Shown piece after piece: positions 17,772 to 27,114 of a stretch of DNA of 64,000 nucleotides (its first letter is position 1; each line of letters opens with the position of its first letter). Made by a program: the position numbers and the translations under genes. The notes beneath the pieces are model-generated. The model worked only from the letters and a program-made list of their open reading frames with translations, did not search any database and had not been told where the DNA came from. Source of the DNA: Patescibacterium sp964540895 (lineage in GTDB: Bacteria > Patescibacteriota > Patescibacteriia > Patescibacteriales > Patescibacteriaceae); contig CAZIOP010000001.1 of the NCBI GenBank assembly GCA_964540895.1, positions 434,001 through 498,000 of the forward strand. Reading direction: 5' to 3'.

Positions 17772-18515
17772 CTAGATTGTAAGAATTTGCGCAATCGTTT
17801 GTTTAGTTTTTGAAGGGTGATTTGCTAAGAAAATAAGATATTCTTCTTTATTCATTACTTTTAAAGATTTAATATCTTGATCCTTTCCTTCATTATGAAA
17901 CCTATTAAGAATCTCTTCTGAGCTGACCTTTAAAATAACCTCAAAATAAAAACTAACAAATGTTTTAGCTGTTCGTGCTATTCCACGTAAATAAAAATCT
18001 GAAATATCTGATTTTAGAATCCGAGCTTCTTCTTCAAGTTCTATATACATACAATCAAAAACGTCGTCTCCATTTTCTAATTTCGACGGCTCTTCCATAA
18101 TACCACCTATTAAATCATATTTATTATGGTTCATTGATTTACCTGAAAGCTCTACAGCTAAATACTTATTATCTAATGTTTTTACGGTAGCGCCGCAGTG
18201 ACAGCCTCTATGAAAATAGTCTTCATGTAGCTCATAATATTCCGGTATCTCTGGAAGTATTGATCGGACACTATATTTCAAGTTTGCAAAATCTAATATA
18301 ACGTTACTCCCCTTGATTTCTAGAGAATTAAGTCGATAGGTAGTTCCATTAAAACAAACACGGCCCTCTTCATCGGCTTTCTTCTTTTTTGTTGTCCATA
18401 GTTGAGTAATCTTCTCCTCAATGTCTGGATTTATTTTTCTTGTTGACGGACTGAAAGAAACATTTAAATCACCGGACTGAAACTTTCCACTCACAAGTAA
18501 TTTTTCAGTTATCAT
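17772..18515 (-). CDS. Divergent Nudix-like protein with N-terminal extension
   Basis: 247 residues. Residues about 1-100 are an uncharacterised domain. Residues about 105-215 resemble a Nudix fold: the strand LAVELSGKSMN, then LIGGIMEEPSKLENGDD, then YIELEEEARI. The REUxEE motif is degenerate, lacking the Arg but keeping the EEE cluster. A catalytic role is therefore uncertain; it could be an inactive sensor-type Nudix domain. No neighbours suggest a substrate. Confidence 0.5.
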   Translation of the reverse strand: MITEKLLVSGKFQSGDLNVSFSPSTRKINPDIEEKITQLWTTKKKKADEEGRVCFNGTTYRLNSLEIKGSNVILDFANLKYSVRSILPEIPEYYELHEDYFHRGCHCGATVKTLDNKYLAVELSGKSMNHNKYDLIGGIMEEPSKLENGDDVFDCMYIELEEEARILKSDISDFYLRGIARTAKTFVSFYFEVILKVSSEEILNRFHNEGKDQDIKSLKVMNKEEYLIFLANHPSKTKQTIAQILTI

Positions 18516-18599
18516 ATCTATTTTAATATTTCTTTGGCCAGATTCTCCTCTTGAGGCGTCTCAGAGAATAGTAATAATTACTTTTTAAGTTCAATTTGT

Positions 18600-19043
18600 T
18601 TAAGAAAACTTTATTTTTACAGGTTTTATAATAACCCACTCATTATTTTCATCTTTTTCTACGATCCCAGGTTCGATTGTACTAATCTTCTCCCTATTTG
18701 GGATATCATAGGGATTATTTGTAAAACTAGCTACATTGTTAAAATAATCTGTATTTATTGGATCACCGCAGTATTCAAATTTAGCCGTATTACCATCTAT
18801 ATCAAAAACTTTAAATGAATCGTGCCCTTTTCTAGATTTAAATAATTTTTGATTAGTTCCTTTTGAACAATATATTATCTTTTCCGATTCGATACCTGAT
18901 TCACTTTTATCGAAATCGTCCTTATTTTGATAATCGAACTGTTTTAATTCAGAATCTATTTTTTGGATCTCTTCTTCTAATAATTTTTTCTTATCCAATA
19001 ATTCCTGTCTTTTATTTTTCATACCTATTTCAATTCTTTCCAT
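18600..19043 (-). CDS. Hypothetical protein with N-terminal coiled coil
   Basis: 147 residues. Residues about 8-40 (KNKRQELLDKKKLLEEE and on) are strongly coiled-coil in pattern. The rest is a small beta-rich domain with two cysteines. An alternative start lies at the internal Met8 (19022). No family recognised. Just downstream, in the minus-strand sense, of tRNA-Gln. Confidence 0.5.
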   Translation of the reverse strand: MERIEIGMKNKRQELLDKKKLLEEEIQKIDSELKQFDYQNKDDFDKSESGIESEKIIYCSKGTNQKLFKSRKGHDSFKVFDIDGNTAKFEYCGDPINTDYFNNVASFTNNPYDIPNREKISTIEPGIVEKDENNEWVIIKPVKIKFS

Positions 19044-19122
19044 ATAATTAAGATTTTAAATTTTTAAACATATTAAAAACTTACAGTTGAGAAGGAGACC
19101 AAAAAGACGAACCTGCTCAAAT

Positions 19123-19196
19123 TGGCTGCGGGACCAGGATTCGAACCTAGATAGCCAGGACCAGAACCTGGAGTCCTACCGTTAGACGATCCCGCA
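19123..19196 (-). tRNA. tRNA-Gln (CTG)
   Basis: On the minus strand the acceptor TGCGGGA (19196-19190) pairs with TCCCGCA, followed by discriminator G and an encoded CCA (19125-19123). The anticodon arm is CCAGG-TTCTGGT-CCTGG, anticodon CTG. The T arm contains GGTTCGAATCC. It begins 5 nt after the dnaX stop codon and is probably co-transcribed with it. Confidence 0.95.
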
Positions 19197-19201
19197 TTAT
19201 A

Positions 19202-20848
19202 TTAACCTACTATCTTGCCACCAAATGTTTTCAGTAGATTATCAATAGCTGATGAATCAATACCAGAAGCTTCAACAGCAGCTGTGGCAATCCGCTCAAC
19301 TTCTCCTTCACCTGATTCAGATTTCATATTATCCACTAAAATTAAATCTGGGTCAAGCATAGTTACAATCTCAATCTTTTGATTACAAATATCCTTTAAC
19401 AACCCCTCCACAAGTCCCCTAATCGCTGGATCATTCATGCGGTCATGATGAATTTTATACTTAAACACCAACTGGACAGTTTCACCACCAGCACTCACTG
19501 GATTACATGACTTCAACACAAATGACAATGAATGATTATGCTGACGTATTCGAATCAATAATTCCTGCCAGGTATCTACCAAGGCTGCTTGAGTCAGATT
19601 CACAACCTCTTTGTTTGCCTGTGAGTTATTTTGACTTGATGCTTTTGAGCTATTCTCCTGAGTAGTACTCTTGGCACTTGGCCTAGTTAACGATCGTGCA
19701 TTGGTATTTGATTGTGCTTCCCTCTCACTCACTGTTCCAAAACAAAAATCAACCACTGCCAATTCAAGCGGCAATTGAGCAATTGGTGCTTCCTTTATCT
19801 CTCTTGCTGCTGTTCCAAACCGTTCGATGATAAACCCAAGGTCAACAATTTCAAAACGAGTAGCCAGTCCGGCCAAACGATTTTCCAAACTCTCCCCTAA
19901 TTCTAATCCAGCTGCAATTCCGAGGGTTGGATTAATTTTTCCAAGCATCAAACGCCTAGACATTTCCACTGTTTCCAAAGCAAACACTTTTAGATCAACA
20001 CCGTCATCTGCCAAGGTATTGATATAGCCAACTGCACCAGAAGCATCTTTGGTGGCCAAGTAATCAAGCAGTTCAGCAGTTTCGTTCATCAAACTACGCG
20101 GAATGATTAATTCAGCTTCAGCAAGAGTGATCATTTTTCCTTTCAAAGAATTTTCAGTTCCCGCCAAAGCAATAATTTGACCCAGTAAACTTTCTGCATC
20201 ACGCATATGTCCACCAGAATGACGAGCAATACTTTCAATCACAGTTGGCTCCATACTAATATCTTCAGATGTCACAATCCGATGTAGCTTTTTCACAATT
20301 TCACTGTACCCAATCTTCTTGAAATCAAAACGCTGCGTACGAGAGATAATAGTAGCTGGGAGTTTGTGAGCTTCCGTGGTACACAAGATAAAAAGCACAT
20401 GAGCTGGTGGCTCTTCCATTATTTTAAGTAAGGCATTGAAAGCAGCGGTCGACAACATATGGGCTTCATCTAAGATAAAGACTTTGTATTTGGAACGAGC
20501 TGGCGCAATACGAGCAGCACTAATAATTGAATCACGGACATTATCAACACCAGTGTGACTGGCGGCATCAATTTCCATGATATCCATGGAGCTACCGTTA
20601 GTAATCTCAATACAACTCGCACATATATTACAAGGATCAGCACTATCTTTTTTTCGCTCAAGGCAATTAACAGATTTAGCTAACAAGCGAGCCATGGTGG
20701 TTTTTCCAATTGCTCGTGGACCACAAAATAAATAGGCATGAGCTAGTCGGCCTGATGTAATTTCGTATGACAATGTTAACTTAATTGGTTCTTGACCAGA
20801 AACTTCAGCAAAGGTTTGAGGGCGGTATTTTCGGTAGAGAGTAGGCAT
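19202..20848 (-). CDS. dnaX: DNA polymerase III gamma/tau subunit
   Basis: 548 residues. The clamp-loader ATPase begins at the N-terminus (LYRKYRPQTFAEVSGQE). Walker A is GPRAIGKT (43-50), the zinc module is Cys62, Cys73, Cys76 and Cys79, Walker B is DEAH (127-130), and the sensor/arginine region is SRTQRFDF (about 169-176). Domain III follows to about 365, then a Ser/Asn-rich linker (about 375-410) and a C-terminal domain. It loads the beta clamp at the replication fork. No programmed frameshift site is obvious. The genes upstream form a different unit, separated by a terminator. Confidence 0.97.
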   Translation of the reverse strand: MPTLYRKYRPQTFAEVSGQEPIKLTLSYEITSGRLAHAYLFCGPRAIGKTTMARLLAKSVNCLERKKDSADPCNICASCIEITNGSSMDIMEIDAASHTGVDNVRDSIISAARIAPARSKYKVFILDEAHMLSTAAFNALLKIMEEPPAHVLFILCTTEAHKLPATIISRTQRFDFKKIGYSEIVKKLHRIVTSEDISMEPTVIESIARHSGGHMRDAESLLGQIIALAGTENSLKGKMITLAEAELIIPRSLMNETAELLDYLATKDASGAVGYINTLADDGVDLKVFALETVEMSRRLMLGKINPTLGIAAGLELGESLENRLAGLATRFEIVDLGFIIERFGTAAREIKEAPIAQLPLELAVVDFCFGTVSEREAQSNTNARSLTRPSAKSTTQENSSKASSQNNSQANKEVVNLTQAALVDTWQELLIRIRQHNHSLSFVLKSCNPVSAGGETVQLVFKYKIHHDRMNDPAIRGLVEGLLKDICNQKIEIVTMLDPDLILVDNMKSESGEGEVERIATAAVEASGIDSSAIDNLLKTFGGKIVG

Positions 20849-20903
20849 AATTAGGATGTAATAACTAGTTCATTTTAGCGGTTGAAGTGATATAAAGCAA
20901 GAA

Positions 20904-20937
20904 CCCGATTTCGGGCTAGAAAACCCAAAACCGGGAT
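20904..20937 (-). terminator. Hairpin terminator after the 20959 gene
   Basis: In the minus-strand RNA, CCCGGUUUUGGG (from 20935-20924) pairs over 12 positions with CCCGAAAUCGGG (20915-20904) using two G-U pairs, which makes the minus strand the functional direction. A loose U-rich tail (UUCUUGCUUU) follows. Confidence 0.65.
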
Positions 20938-20958
20938 TACTATTATAACAAATATTAC

Positions 20959-21543
20959 CTAGGATTTCTTGAAGACATGCTCGACAGCTGCCCAACGAGA
21001 TTCCCCTGTTTTTGGCACAAGTACCACTGCTTCATCACCATTCTCACCCTTGAAGTAGGTAATACTGGCTCCCAGAATTCTAAAGCGTCGATTACCAGCC
21101 AGCACTGTCCATTCTCCCGTAGCTGATTGCTCCAAAACACCTGACAACCGAAGTCGATCAATCGGAGCAATTTGTTTGTAAATCATGGTACCTTGATCAG
21201 TAATTGAAAGTTTCAATAAATCGCCTTCCACTAACTTTGATTTAGAGGCATAGTTAATTGGTACAATATATTGCTTGCCGTCAGCCCCAACCATTTTCTC
21301 ACCATCAAAGACTCCTTCAATCACTTTGTCAATATGTGGAGCAATTTGTTCAGTATCAGTTTGATAGGGCATGAAATGATTCATGGCACCCAAACTCGAC
21401 AAAAATTCACCCAGTGAGTCGCTAGCTTGACGTAAGTTAGATACTAATGAACGCAAGGCCATTAATTTCTGTTTAGAAATGACTACGCCTTTATCATCAC
21501 CTCCGGCGGACATATCTTGAACATCTTGATTTTGGTTTTCCAT
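20959..21543 (-). CDS. Conserved hypothetical protein of the VirD4-like operon
   Basis: 194 residues. An acidic N-terminus is followed by a helical segment (about 25-50) and a beta-rich domain with KVIEGVFDGEKMV, IVPINYASKSKLVEGD, and a C-terminal domain with GNRRFRILGASITYFKG. Similar proteins are, to my recollection, common in Patescibacteria and are unnamed or mislabelled. The last gene of the operon starting at 24895, followed by a terminator. Cytoplasmic; function unknown. Confidence 0.7.
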   Translation of the reverse strand: MENQNQDVQDMSAGGDDKGVVISKQKLMALRSLVSNLRQASDSLGEFLSSLGAMNHFMPYQTDTEQIAPHIDKVIEGVFDGEKMVGADGKQYIVPINYASKSKLVEGDLLKLSITDQGTMIYKQIAPIDRLRLSGVLEQSATGEWTVLAGNRRFRILGASITYFKGENGDEAVVLVPKTGESRWAAVEHVFKKS

Positions 21544-21608
21544 ATTTTATTTTAGTCAAAACACAAATTCTGTTTTAGTTTGTAGTTTTGGTTTTAGTTA
21601 AATCTTTA

Positions 21609-21905
21609 TTAATTATTAAGTTCCTCTACACTCTGCAGAATATCTCTTTCAACATCCGTGGTTTCTTCCACGCTTCCAAGTATATCAGGATAGATCTCTT
21701 TCATATGGGCTAACAGTGTCTCAATTCTTTCTGCCGAAGCTTCATCTTTAGCGGTTAGACTATATATTGTTTTATAATCTTCTCTAACCTGATCTATTAA
21801 TGTTTCAGAAATTCCTTGGGCAGTTTTATACCGATTTTCTATTTCAGTAAATTGGTCTAAAACATTTGTTGGCTTATCAAAATTTTGTAGTTGGTCTTCC
21901 ATCAT
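21609..21905 (-). CDS. Small acidic hypothetical protein
   Basis: 98 residues, acidic and mostly alpha-helical in pattern, with no membrane segment or cysteine. It starts 8 nt after the VirD4-like ATPase stop, so it is probably translated from the same mRNA and might be an accessory to it. No family recognised. Confidence 0.6.
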   Translation of the reverse strand: MMEDQLQNFDKPTNVLDQFTEIENRYKTAQGISETLIDQVREDYKTIYSLTAKDEASAERIETLLAHMKEIYPDILGSVEETTDVERDILQSVEELNN

Positions 21906-21913
21906 ATATTACA

Positions 21914-24427
21914 TTAACTTATTTTACTTCTTTCTAAAATAGCTGCCTCAACTTTTTCTCTTTCTTCACCATACTTCATTCGACTCAAGTGTTTGAGCTT
22001 ACCTGGCATATCTTCTCTCTCTTCACCAGCTAGGGGCCAAGGTGTTGCCATTGAAAAAGGACGACTAGTTGTATTGTCTATTAAAAGTTTAACATACGTT
22101 GTAAATTTTTCAATATTCATCAAGTCATATTCGTTAAAGACTGGGGCAAATTCTTTTTTCAAAAACTCAGCATCTTCAGAACCCACCTTAAAAGCCATCA
22201 TAGTACCAACGTTGCCAAAGACAGCTTCTTTGATAGTAGCGTCCCCTTTTTTGGTTAATTGTCCAATATATTGATGAGCCATAATCAATCCAAGACCATA
22301 TTTACGAGCTTCAGAGAGAATCTGGGTAACTGAATTAGTGGTGAAATTTTGAAACTCATCGATATACAAATAGAAATCTTTTCTTTCACTCGCTGGTAAA
22401 TCAGCTCGTGACAAAGCCGCCATTAATATTTTGCCGACTATAATCATACCAAGGAGATAGGCATTTAACTCTCCCACAATTCCTTTTGGTAAATTAACCA
22501 ACAAAATCTTGTTACTATCCATAATATCTCGAAGATTAAAAGAACTGTTCTGCTGACCAATAATTGGTCGCATCATGTCGTTAGAAATAAATGATGTTAA
22601 TTTAGAGGTAACATATGGTACAACGTTAGCCAAGGCTGCATCACCGCCAGCTTTTTCCGCTTCCTTGCGCCAAAAATCAACGACAGTCGGATCACTACAA
22701 CGTGACAATTTTAAATTTCTGAAATTAGTATCAGCTAATACTTTAGGAATCTCCATTAACGTTGAACCTGAGGCTGGGTCACTCATAATCAAGAGCATGG
22801 CATTACGCATATACTGTTCAAAGATTGGTCCACCCGTAGCTTTCAAATCATAAAGTTTGTCAAAGATGCCAATCATCTCGTTGATAACAAAGGTTTTTTG
22901 TTCAGGATAGCGAGGATCAAATTCTAGTAAGTTAATAGAGACTGGTCGCTCAATATCAGCCGGAGCAAAGATAATAACATCATCAGCACGTTCTGGTGGC
23001 ACCCGTCGCAACACTTCATCAATTAAATCACTGTGTGGGTCAATCATACAAATACCATGACCAGCCACAATATCCTGCACGGCCATATTGGCAAGAAGCA
23101 CAGATTTTCCTACACCTGACTTACCAATAATATAGGTATGACGTAACCGATCAGCTGGTTTAATACGCACTTCGTGACTAACACCGCGAAAGGTATTTGT
23201 ACCAAGGAACAACCCTTCAGTCGGAAGATTCACTGGAGCGGCGGCTTGTCTGGCAGTTAGCCACAAAATATTTGGTGTCTCAGCATTTTCTAAGGGCAAA
23301 TGATAGAGGCTAGCCATTTCTTCAGTGTTTAGAATAAACCTATCATTGTCATTGAAACGACGGAAAATAAAATCACCTATTACTCCCGCATTATAGCGAG
23401 GTAGTGACACACTTAAACTATTACCATACTCGTAATAATTATACTGACTGAAACTGCTAGCCAGTTCATTAATCATTGATCGGGCTCGTGTTTCGGTAGC
23501 CGCACTGGCGACTAAGCGTAAATTTACATCAAGACCTGCCTTAGAATTTTTTTCTTCTATACCTTGTAAGACTTCCTCTTCTTTTTGTGTTAATCGCTTA
23601 CCTTGTTTGTTTGGATCAATAGTAGCCGGAGCTTTGACGCTATTACCAAACTCACTAGCCAGCGCTCTAGCTTCCTGAGCAAAACCAGAACCTAAGGCTT
23701 GTGACAAAGAGCCACTTTCTTGGGCTTTATGAACCACACCTCTAGCTCGGTTATGCCATTTGTTGTGAGCACTTCGTACAATGTACTGCACAGCCAAAGC
23801 TTCTTGATCACCAAGTTTTGACATAGCATTGATAATTGAGTTTAGTGGATCAACATCATCTTTAACATATGTCTTTAGCGGCAAAATATTATCATTCTTG
23901 GTATGAACAGTGGCAGCTACTATGGCTCCATTAGGGGTAAAGATATTGTAATCATGTACTTCTTCAATAACTGCTTCTGGATAAATGGCGTTCAATTGAT
24001 GTTGTAAGTAAGTTTCATGTTCTCGAGGAGCTACCACAAAAAATGCAATGACTTTTTTGTAGGCCACAATTTCAAAACCAAAGTGATCAGTTCGTCCCAA
24101 AAACCAATGACGTAACCCACGTTGTGCTTTGAGGCCACCAATAGCAGTAAAGAGACCTTCACCTTTGGCAATTTCTTCTCGTAATTCCTGCACAGCAAAA
24201 CCCTGGCGATCAGTATCATCCAATCGTTCTTTCGGAAGTTTTACTAAATACACAACATGGTCAGTTACCAACCGTACTAAAATAATACGGCGTAAAATAA
24301 AAACAGCAATAATTAACAACAAACATAAGCCAGCTAAAAAAACATAGGTAAAATCAAAAGTCATCATTGACCAATCAAAGTCAACTGGTGCGACGGTTTG
24401 AGTGCTGGATTGAAGACCAAAATCCAT
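21914..24427 (-). CDS. VirD4/TraG-like coupling ATPase
   Basis: 837 residues. One N-terminal membrane helix (about 27-48), a large region to about 400, then the FtsK/VirD4-type ATPase: Walker A GKSGVGKS (435-442), CMIDPHSD (about 460-467), Walker B FYLYIDEFQNF (about 686-696) and a following LIMAHQYIGQL motif. In type IV secretion such proteins form a hexameric coupling motor that feeds DNA or protein to the channel. It is the central gene of a four-gene operon, 15 kb from the VirB4 operon. No relaxase gene is seen, so DNA transfer by conjugation is not implied; DNA uptake or protein export are equally possible. Confidence 0.9.
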   Translation of the reverse strand: MDFGLQSSTQTVAPVDFDWSMMTFDFTYVFLAGLCLLLIIAVFILRRIILVRLVTDHVVYLVKLPKERLDDTDRQGFAVQELREEIAKGEGLFTAIGGLKAQRGLRHWFLGRTDHFGFEIVAYKKVIAFFVVAPREHETYLQHQLNAIYPEAVIEEVHDYNIFTPNGAIVAATVHTKNDNILPLKTYVKDDVDPLNSIINAMSKLGDQEALAVQYIVRSAHNKWHNRARGVVHKAQESGSLSQALGSGFAQEARALASEFGNSVKAPATIDPNKQGKRLTQKEEEVLQGIEEKNSKAGLDVNLRLVASAATETRARSMINELASSFSQYNYYEYGNSLSVSLPRYNAGVIGDFIFRRFNDNDRFILNTEEMASLYHLPLENAETPNILWLTARQAAAPVNLPTEGLFLGTNTFRGVSHEVRIKPADRLRHTYIIGKSGVGKSVLLANMAVQDIVAGHGICMIDPHSDLIDEVLRRVPPERADDVIIFAPADIERPVSINLLEFDPRYPEQKTFVINEMIGIFDKLYDLKATGGPIFEQYMRNAMLLIMSDPASGSTLMEIPKVLADTNFRNLKLSRCSDPTVVDFWRKEAEKAGGDAALANVVPYVTSKLTSFISNDMMRPIIGQQNSSFNLRDIMDSNKILLVNLPKGIVGELNAYLLGMIIVGKILMAALSRADLPASERKDFYLYIDEFQNFTTNSVTQILSEARKYGLGLIMAHQYIGQLTKKGDATIKEAVFGNVGTMMAFKVGSEDAEFLKKEFAPVFNEYDLMNIEKFTTYVKLLIDNTTSRPFSMATPWPLAGEEREDMPGKLKHLSRMKYGEEREKVEAAILERSKIS

Positions 24428-24430
24428 AGA

Positions 24431-24895
24431 TTAACGGTCGTTATGTAATTTAAGTAAACGGTCAGCTTTTATCTTGGCTTCCTGATCAAGAAAAAATTTA
24501 CTCACACCTGGAATTAATTGAAGCCACCCACGGATTGCATCAATAATCTGTTTGAGTTTGATGGTGGTGGCTGATAATAAGGTATTAATCTGCCGAGCCG
24601 TTTCTTCGCCTTTTAGTCGAAAGGAAGCCTGATCAGTAGCTGGGAGTTTAAAGTATATCTCTGATAAATCTTCCTCTAAAATACGTTCAATATCAGCTAG
24701 ACGCTGAACTTGCTCTAAGTTAGTGGGAGCAACTACAGGAGCACCTGGTGCAGTGGGTTGTGGTTCTGTAATCTGCTCAGGTGAAGTTGATGTCTTGGGT
24801 TGCTCAGCTGTTTTTGATATATCAATATTTTCCGGACTTGTTTCCGTTACTGGCACCGGGGTTTCCGGTTGTTTTATTTTTATCTGTTCGGCCAT
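24431..24895 (-). CDS. Conserved hypothetical protein preceding VirD4-like ATPase
   Basis: 154 residues from ATG 24895 (MAEQIKIKQ). An in-frame ATG at 24916 gives a 161-residue form. Residues about 5-60 are a Pro/Thr/Glu-rich linker. The remainder is helical, with LADIERILEEDLSEIYFKL and a membrane-adjacent QLIPGVSKFFLDQE segment. It lies 3 nt upstream of the ATPase gene, so it is probably a partner of it. Family not named. Confidence 0.65.
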   Translation of the reverse strand: MAEQIKIKQPETPVPVTETSPENIDISKTAEQPKTSTSPEQITEPQPTAPGAPVVAPTNLEQVQRLADIERILEEDLSEIYFKLPATDQASFRLKGEETARQINTLLSATTIKLKQIIDAIRGWLQLIPGVSKFFLDQEAKIKADRLLKLHNDR

Positions 24896-24939
24896 AGATA
24901 CCAAAACATAGGTCATGCGACCCGTTGAATATTGCTTTT

Positions 24940-24945
24940 ATTATA
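24940..24945 (-). promoter_or_regulatory. Candidate -10 of the VirD4-like operon
   Basis: Minus-strand TATAAT within TTTAGTATAATAAAAGC, 44 nt before the ATG at 24895. No good -35 hexamer. It lies just downstream of the cysS terminator, as expected for a new transcription unit. Confidence 0.45.
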
Positions 24946-24948
24946 CTA

Positions 24949-24972
24949 AAAATTGCCCCGTGGAGCAATTTT
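24949..24972 (-). terminator. cysS terminator
   Basis: AAAATTGC (24949-24956) pairs with GCAATTTT (24965-24972), and on the minus strand the stem runs into TTTTTAGTATAAT. The stem overlaps the cysS stop codon. Confidence 0.75.
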
Positions 24973-26353
24973 ATTTCTTATGTATTTCCATTCCTTCTTT
25001 GCCATCTTTGATTATGTAACCCAGCTTTTCAATTTTGTCTCGTAAAGCATCTGACGTTACCCAATCTTGCTCCTGACGAGCTCGTTCACGTTCAGTAGCT
25101 AACTCACGGATTTCAGTAGGTACTTCTACAGTTGTTCCTTCTGGTTGAAAGAGATTTAAACCAAGGACTTGATCAAAGTGTTGGACAGTGGCAACTTTGT
25201 TTTCAGGAGCAATATCAGCTTTTAACACTGACTGCAATACTGCCACTGCTTGTGGAAGGTTGAGGTCATCGTTAATGGCTTCAGTAAAGGCTTGGACTAA
25301 TGTTTCGTCAGGTGTTCCAGCTTTGTCGCCGAGTGATACCACACTACGACGAATATTTTGCAAAGCGCTATTAGCTTGTTGTAACATTTCTGGTTTGTAT
25401 GTCATTGGCTTACGATAGTGCGTTAGCAAACAGGCATAGCGATATGCGAGTGGATCAACACCTACGTCAGCGATTACTTTTTCTAGTGTCAAAATATTAC
25501 CTTCACTTTTGGCCATTTTCTCGTCATCACCAATGTTTAACATAGCACCGTGCAACCAGTAATTAAAGAAAGACTTGCCAGTGGCTGCTTCAGATTGAGC
25601 AATCTCGTTAGTATGGTGGATATTAATATGATCAATACCACCACAGTGAATATCTAGATGATCTTTTAGAAAATGTAAACTCATGGCTGAACATTCAATA
25701 TGCCAACCAGGAAAACCAATCCCCCAAGGTGATTCCCATTCCATTTGTCGTTTTTGTTCTTTTGGAGAAAACTTCCACAAAGCAAAATCAGTTGGATTCT
25801 TTTTCTCAGCATTCTTCTCAATGCGGGCTCCTTCTTTCAAATCTTCTAACTTCAAGTGACTTAATTTGTTGTAGGCAGGGAATTTACTTGTATCAAAATA
25901 TATACCATCAGAGGTTTGATAGGTAAAACCTTTTTCTTCTAGTACTTTTATCAAATCAATTTGCTCAGTGATATAATCAGTGGCTTTGCACCAGATTGAA
26001 GGTTCAAGGATATCCAAAGCTTCTAAATCTTTTTTGAATTGAGCTAAATAAAAGTCAGCAATTTCCCAAGCGGTCTTCCCTTCTCTCGCAGAACCAGTTT
26101 CCATCTTATCTTCACCCATGTCACCATCACCAACTAAGTGGCCAACATCAGTGACGTTCATAACATGAGTAACCTCATAGTTATTAAATAACAATGTACG
26201 CTTTAGTAAATCTTCAAAAATATAGGTTCGAAGATTACCAAGGTGAGCAAAGTGATAGACAGTTGGGCCGCATGTATACAAACCAACCGGAGAGGAAATT
26301 GGCTTAAATTCCTCTTTAGTTTTTGATAGCGTGTTATAGAGTCGGAGAGGCAT
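24971..26353 (-). CDS. cysS: Cysteine--tRNA ligase
   Basis: 460 residues from ATG 26353 (MPLRLYNTL). A longer frame would begin at a GTG inside tRNA-Thr and is rejected. The class I features are seen: CGPTVYHFAHLGNLR (HIGH-type motif HLGN with a zinc-ligand Cys), the central ECSAMSLHFL and CGGIDHINIHHTNEI zinc region, and KMAKSEGN as the KMSKS loop. Domain order and length fit CysRS, which charges tRNA-Cys with cysteine. The cysteine-rich exported proteins in this window imply heavy demand for cysteine. The gene starts 9 nt after the tRNA-Thr 3' CCA. Confidence 0.97.
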   Translation of the reverse strand: MPLRLYNTLSKTKEEFKPISSPVGLYTCGPTVYHFAHLGNLRTYIFEDLLKRTLLFNNYEVTHVMNVTDVGHLVGDGDMGEDKMETGSAREGKTAWEIADFYLAQFKKDLEALDILEPSIWCKATDYITEQIDLIKVLEEKGFTYQTSDGIYFDTSKFPAYNKLSHLKLEDLKEGARIEKNAEKKNPTDFALWKFSPKEQKRQMEWESPWGIGFPGWHIECSAMSLHFLKDHLDIHCGGIDHINIHHTNEIAQSEAATGKSFFNYWLHGAMLNIGDDEKMAKSEGNILTLEKVIADVGVDPLAYRYACLLTHYRKPMTYKPEMLQQANSALQNIRRSVVSLGDKAGTPDETLVQAFTEAINDDLNLPQAVAVLQSVLKADIAPENKVATVQHFDQVLGLNLFQPEGTTVEVPTEIRELATERERARQEQDWVTSDALRDKIEKLGYIIKDGKEGMEIHKK

Positions 26354-26362
26354 GGGGATTAA

Positions 26363-26438
26363 TGGAGCCACCCATCGGGATCGAACCGATGACCCACGGT
26401 TTACAAAACCGTTGCTCTACCAGCTGAGCTAGGGTGGC
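26363..26438 (-). tRNA. tRNA-Thr (TGT)
   Basis: Acceptor GCCACCC (26438-26432) pairs with GGGTGGC, discriminator T, CCA encoded. Anticodon arm ACGGT-TTTGTAA-ACCGT, anticodon TGT. T arm with GGTTCGATCC. Upstream of and almost touching cysS, so the two are probably processed from one transcript. Confidence 0.95.
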
Positions 26439-26570
26439 ATATACTCTAGATACAATAGCCGAAAACGTAATAATAATCAACCCTAGTAATTTGACAAAGA
26501 AGTCTTAATTTAATAAGGTGAGTATTAAACAATTTCTTTCCAAATAAAATTAAATAGTGAGGAGATAATA

Positions 26571-26960
26571 ATGAAAGTAACTAGAACATCAAATACAGAT
26601 ATTTCTGCGGTAACAATAATTTTTCTTGTATTTCTATTATTTCTACTCTGGATGATCAAAATATTTGATTCATCTGAAGCAACAATGGTAATACTAAAAG
26701 TTCAGAGTTTTTTTATATTGCTTGGAACAATTACATTTCTTAATATTCTGTTAAAAGAAATATTTGAGGAAAAAAGTCAAAAACAAACACGAATATTGTT
26801 AGGCTACTTCTTTTTAATAATTCTTAACATATTTATAGCCGCAAAGATAGGCATACAGAATTTTACAGAGTTTTCTTTTGCTTTTGTAATGTTCGCATTG
26901 CATTTTCTCCTCTCTCTCGGTTGTGTATTAATCAATATTCGATTTACGGGTTATGAATAG
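26571..26960 (+). CDS. Small four-helix membrane protein
   Basis: 129 residues with four hydrophobic segments (about 14-33, 41-58, 74-93, 99-122). No family recognised. Preceded by a good ribosome-binding site (GAGGAG at about 26558) and TTGACA at 26491-26496 with only a weak -10 (TAAGGT) at 17 nt. A strong terminator follows. Monocistronic on the plus strand, and similar in layout to the 150-residue gene just downstream. Confidence 0.6.
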   Translation: MKVTRTSNTDISAVTIIFLVFLLFLLWMIKIFDSSEATMVILKVQSFFILLGTITFLNILLKEIFEEKSQKQTRILLGYFFLIILNIFIAAKIGIQNFTEFSFAFVMFALHFLLSLGCVLINIRFTGYE

Positions 26961-26999
26961 TTTTATTCTAAAAAAAGAACATAGTATCTAAGATTAATC

Positions 27000-27036
27000 A
27001 CAGAAGGATATCATAGAACATCCTTCTGTTTTTTTA
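27000..27036 (+). terminator. Rho-independent terminator
   Basis: ACAGAAGGAT (27000-27009) pairs with ATCCTTCTGT (27020-27029), followed by a T tract (27030-27035). Confidence 0.9.
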
Positions 27037-27114
27037 TTGACTTTTTGACTTTTTTGGAATAGGATGGTTTTAGAACTTTTCAAAAAATATTAATAATAAA
27101 TTAGGGAGGAATAA

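Noticed and set aside
26354..26371. GTG start for cysS six codons upstream of the ATG
   Set aside because: It lies inside tRNA-Thr (26363-26438); MPLRLYNTL at 26353 is the normal CysRS N-terminus.
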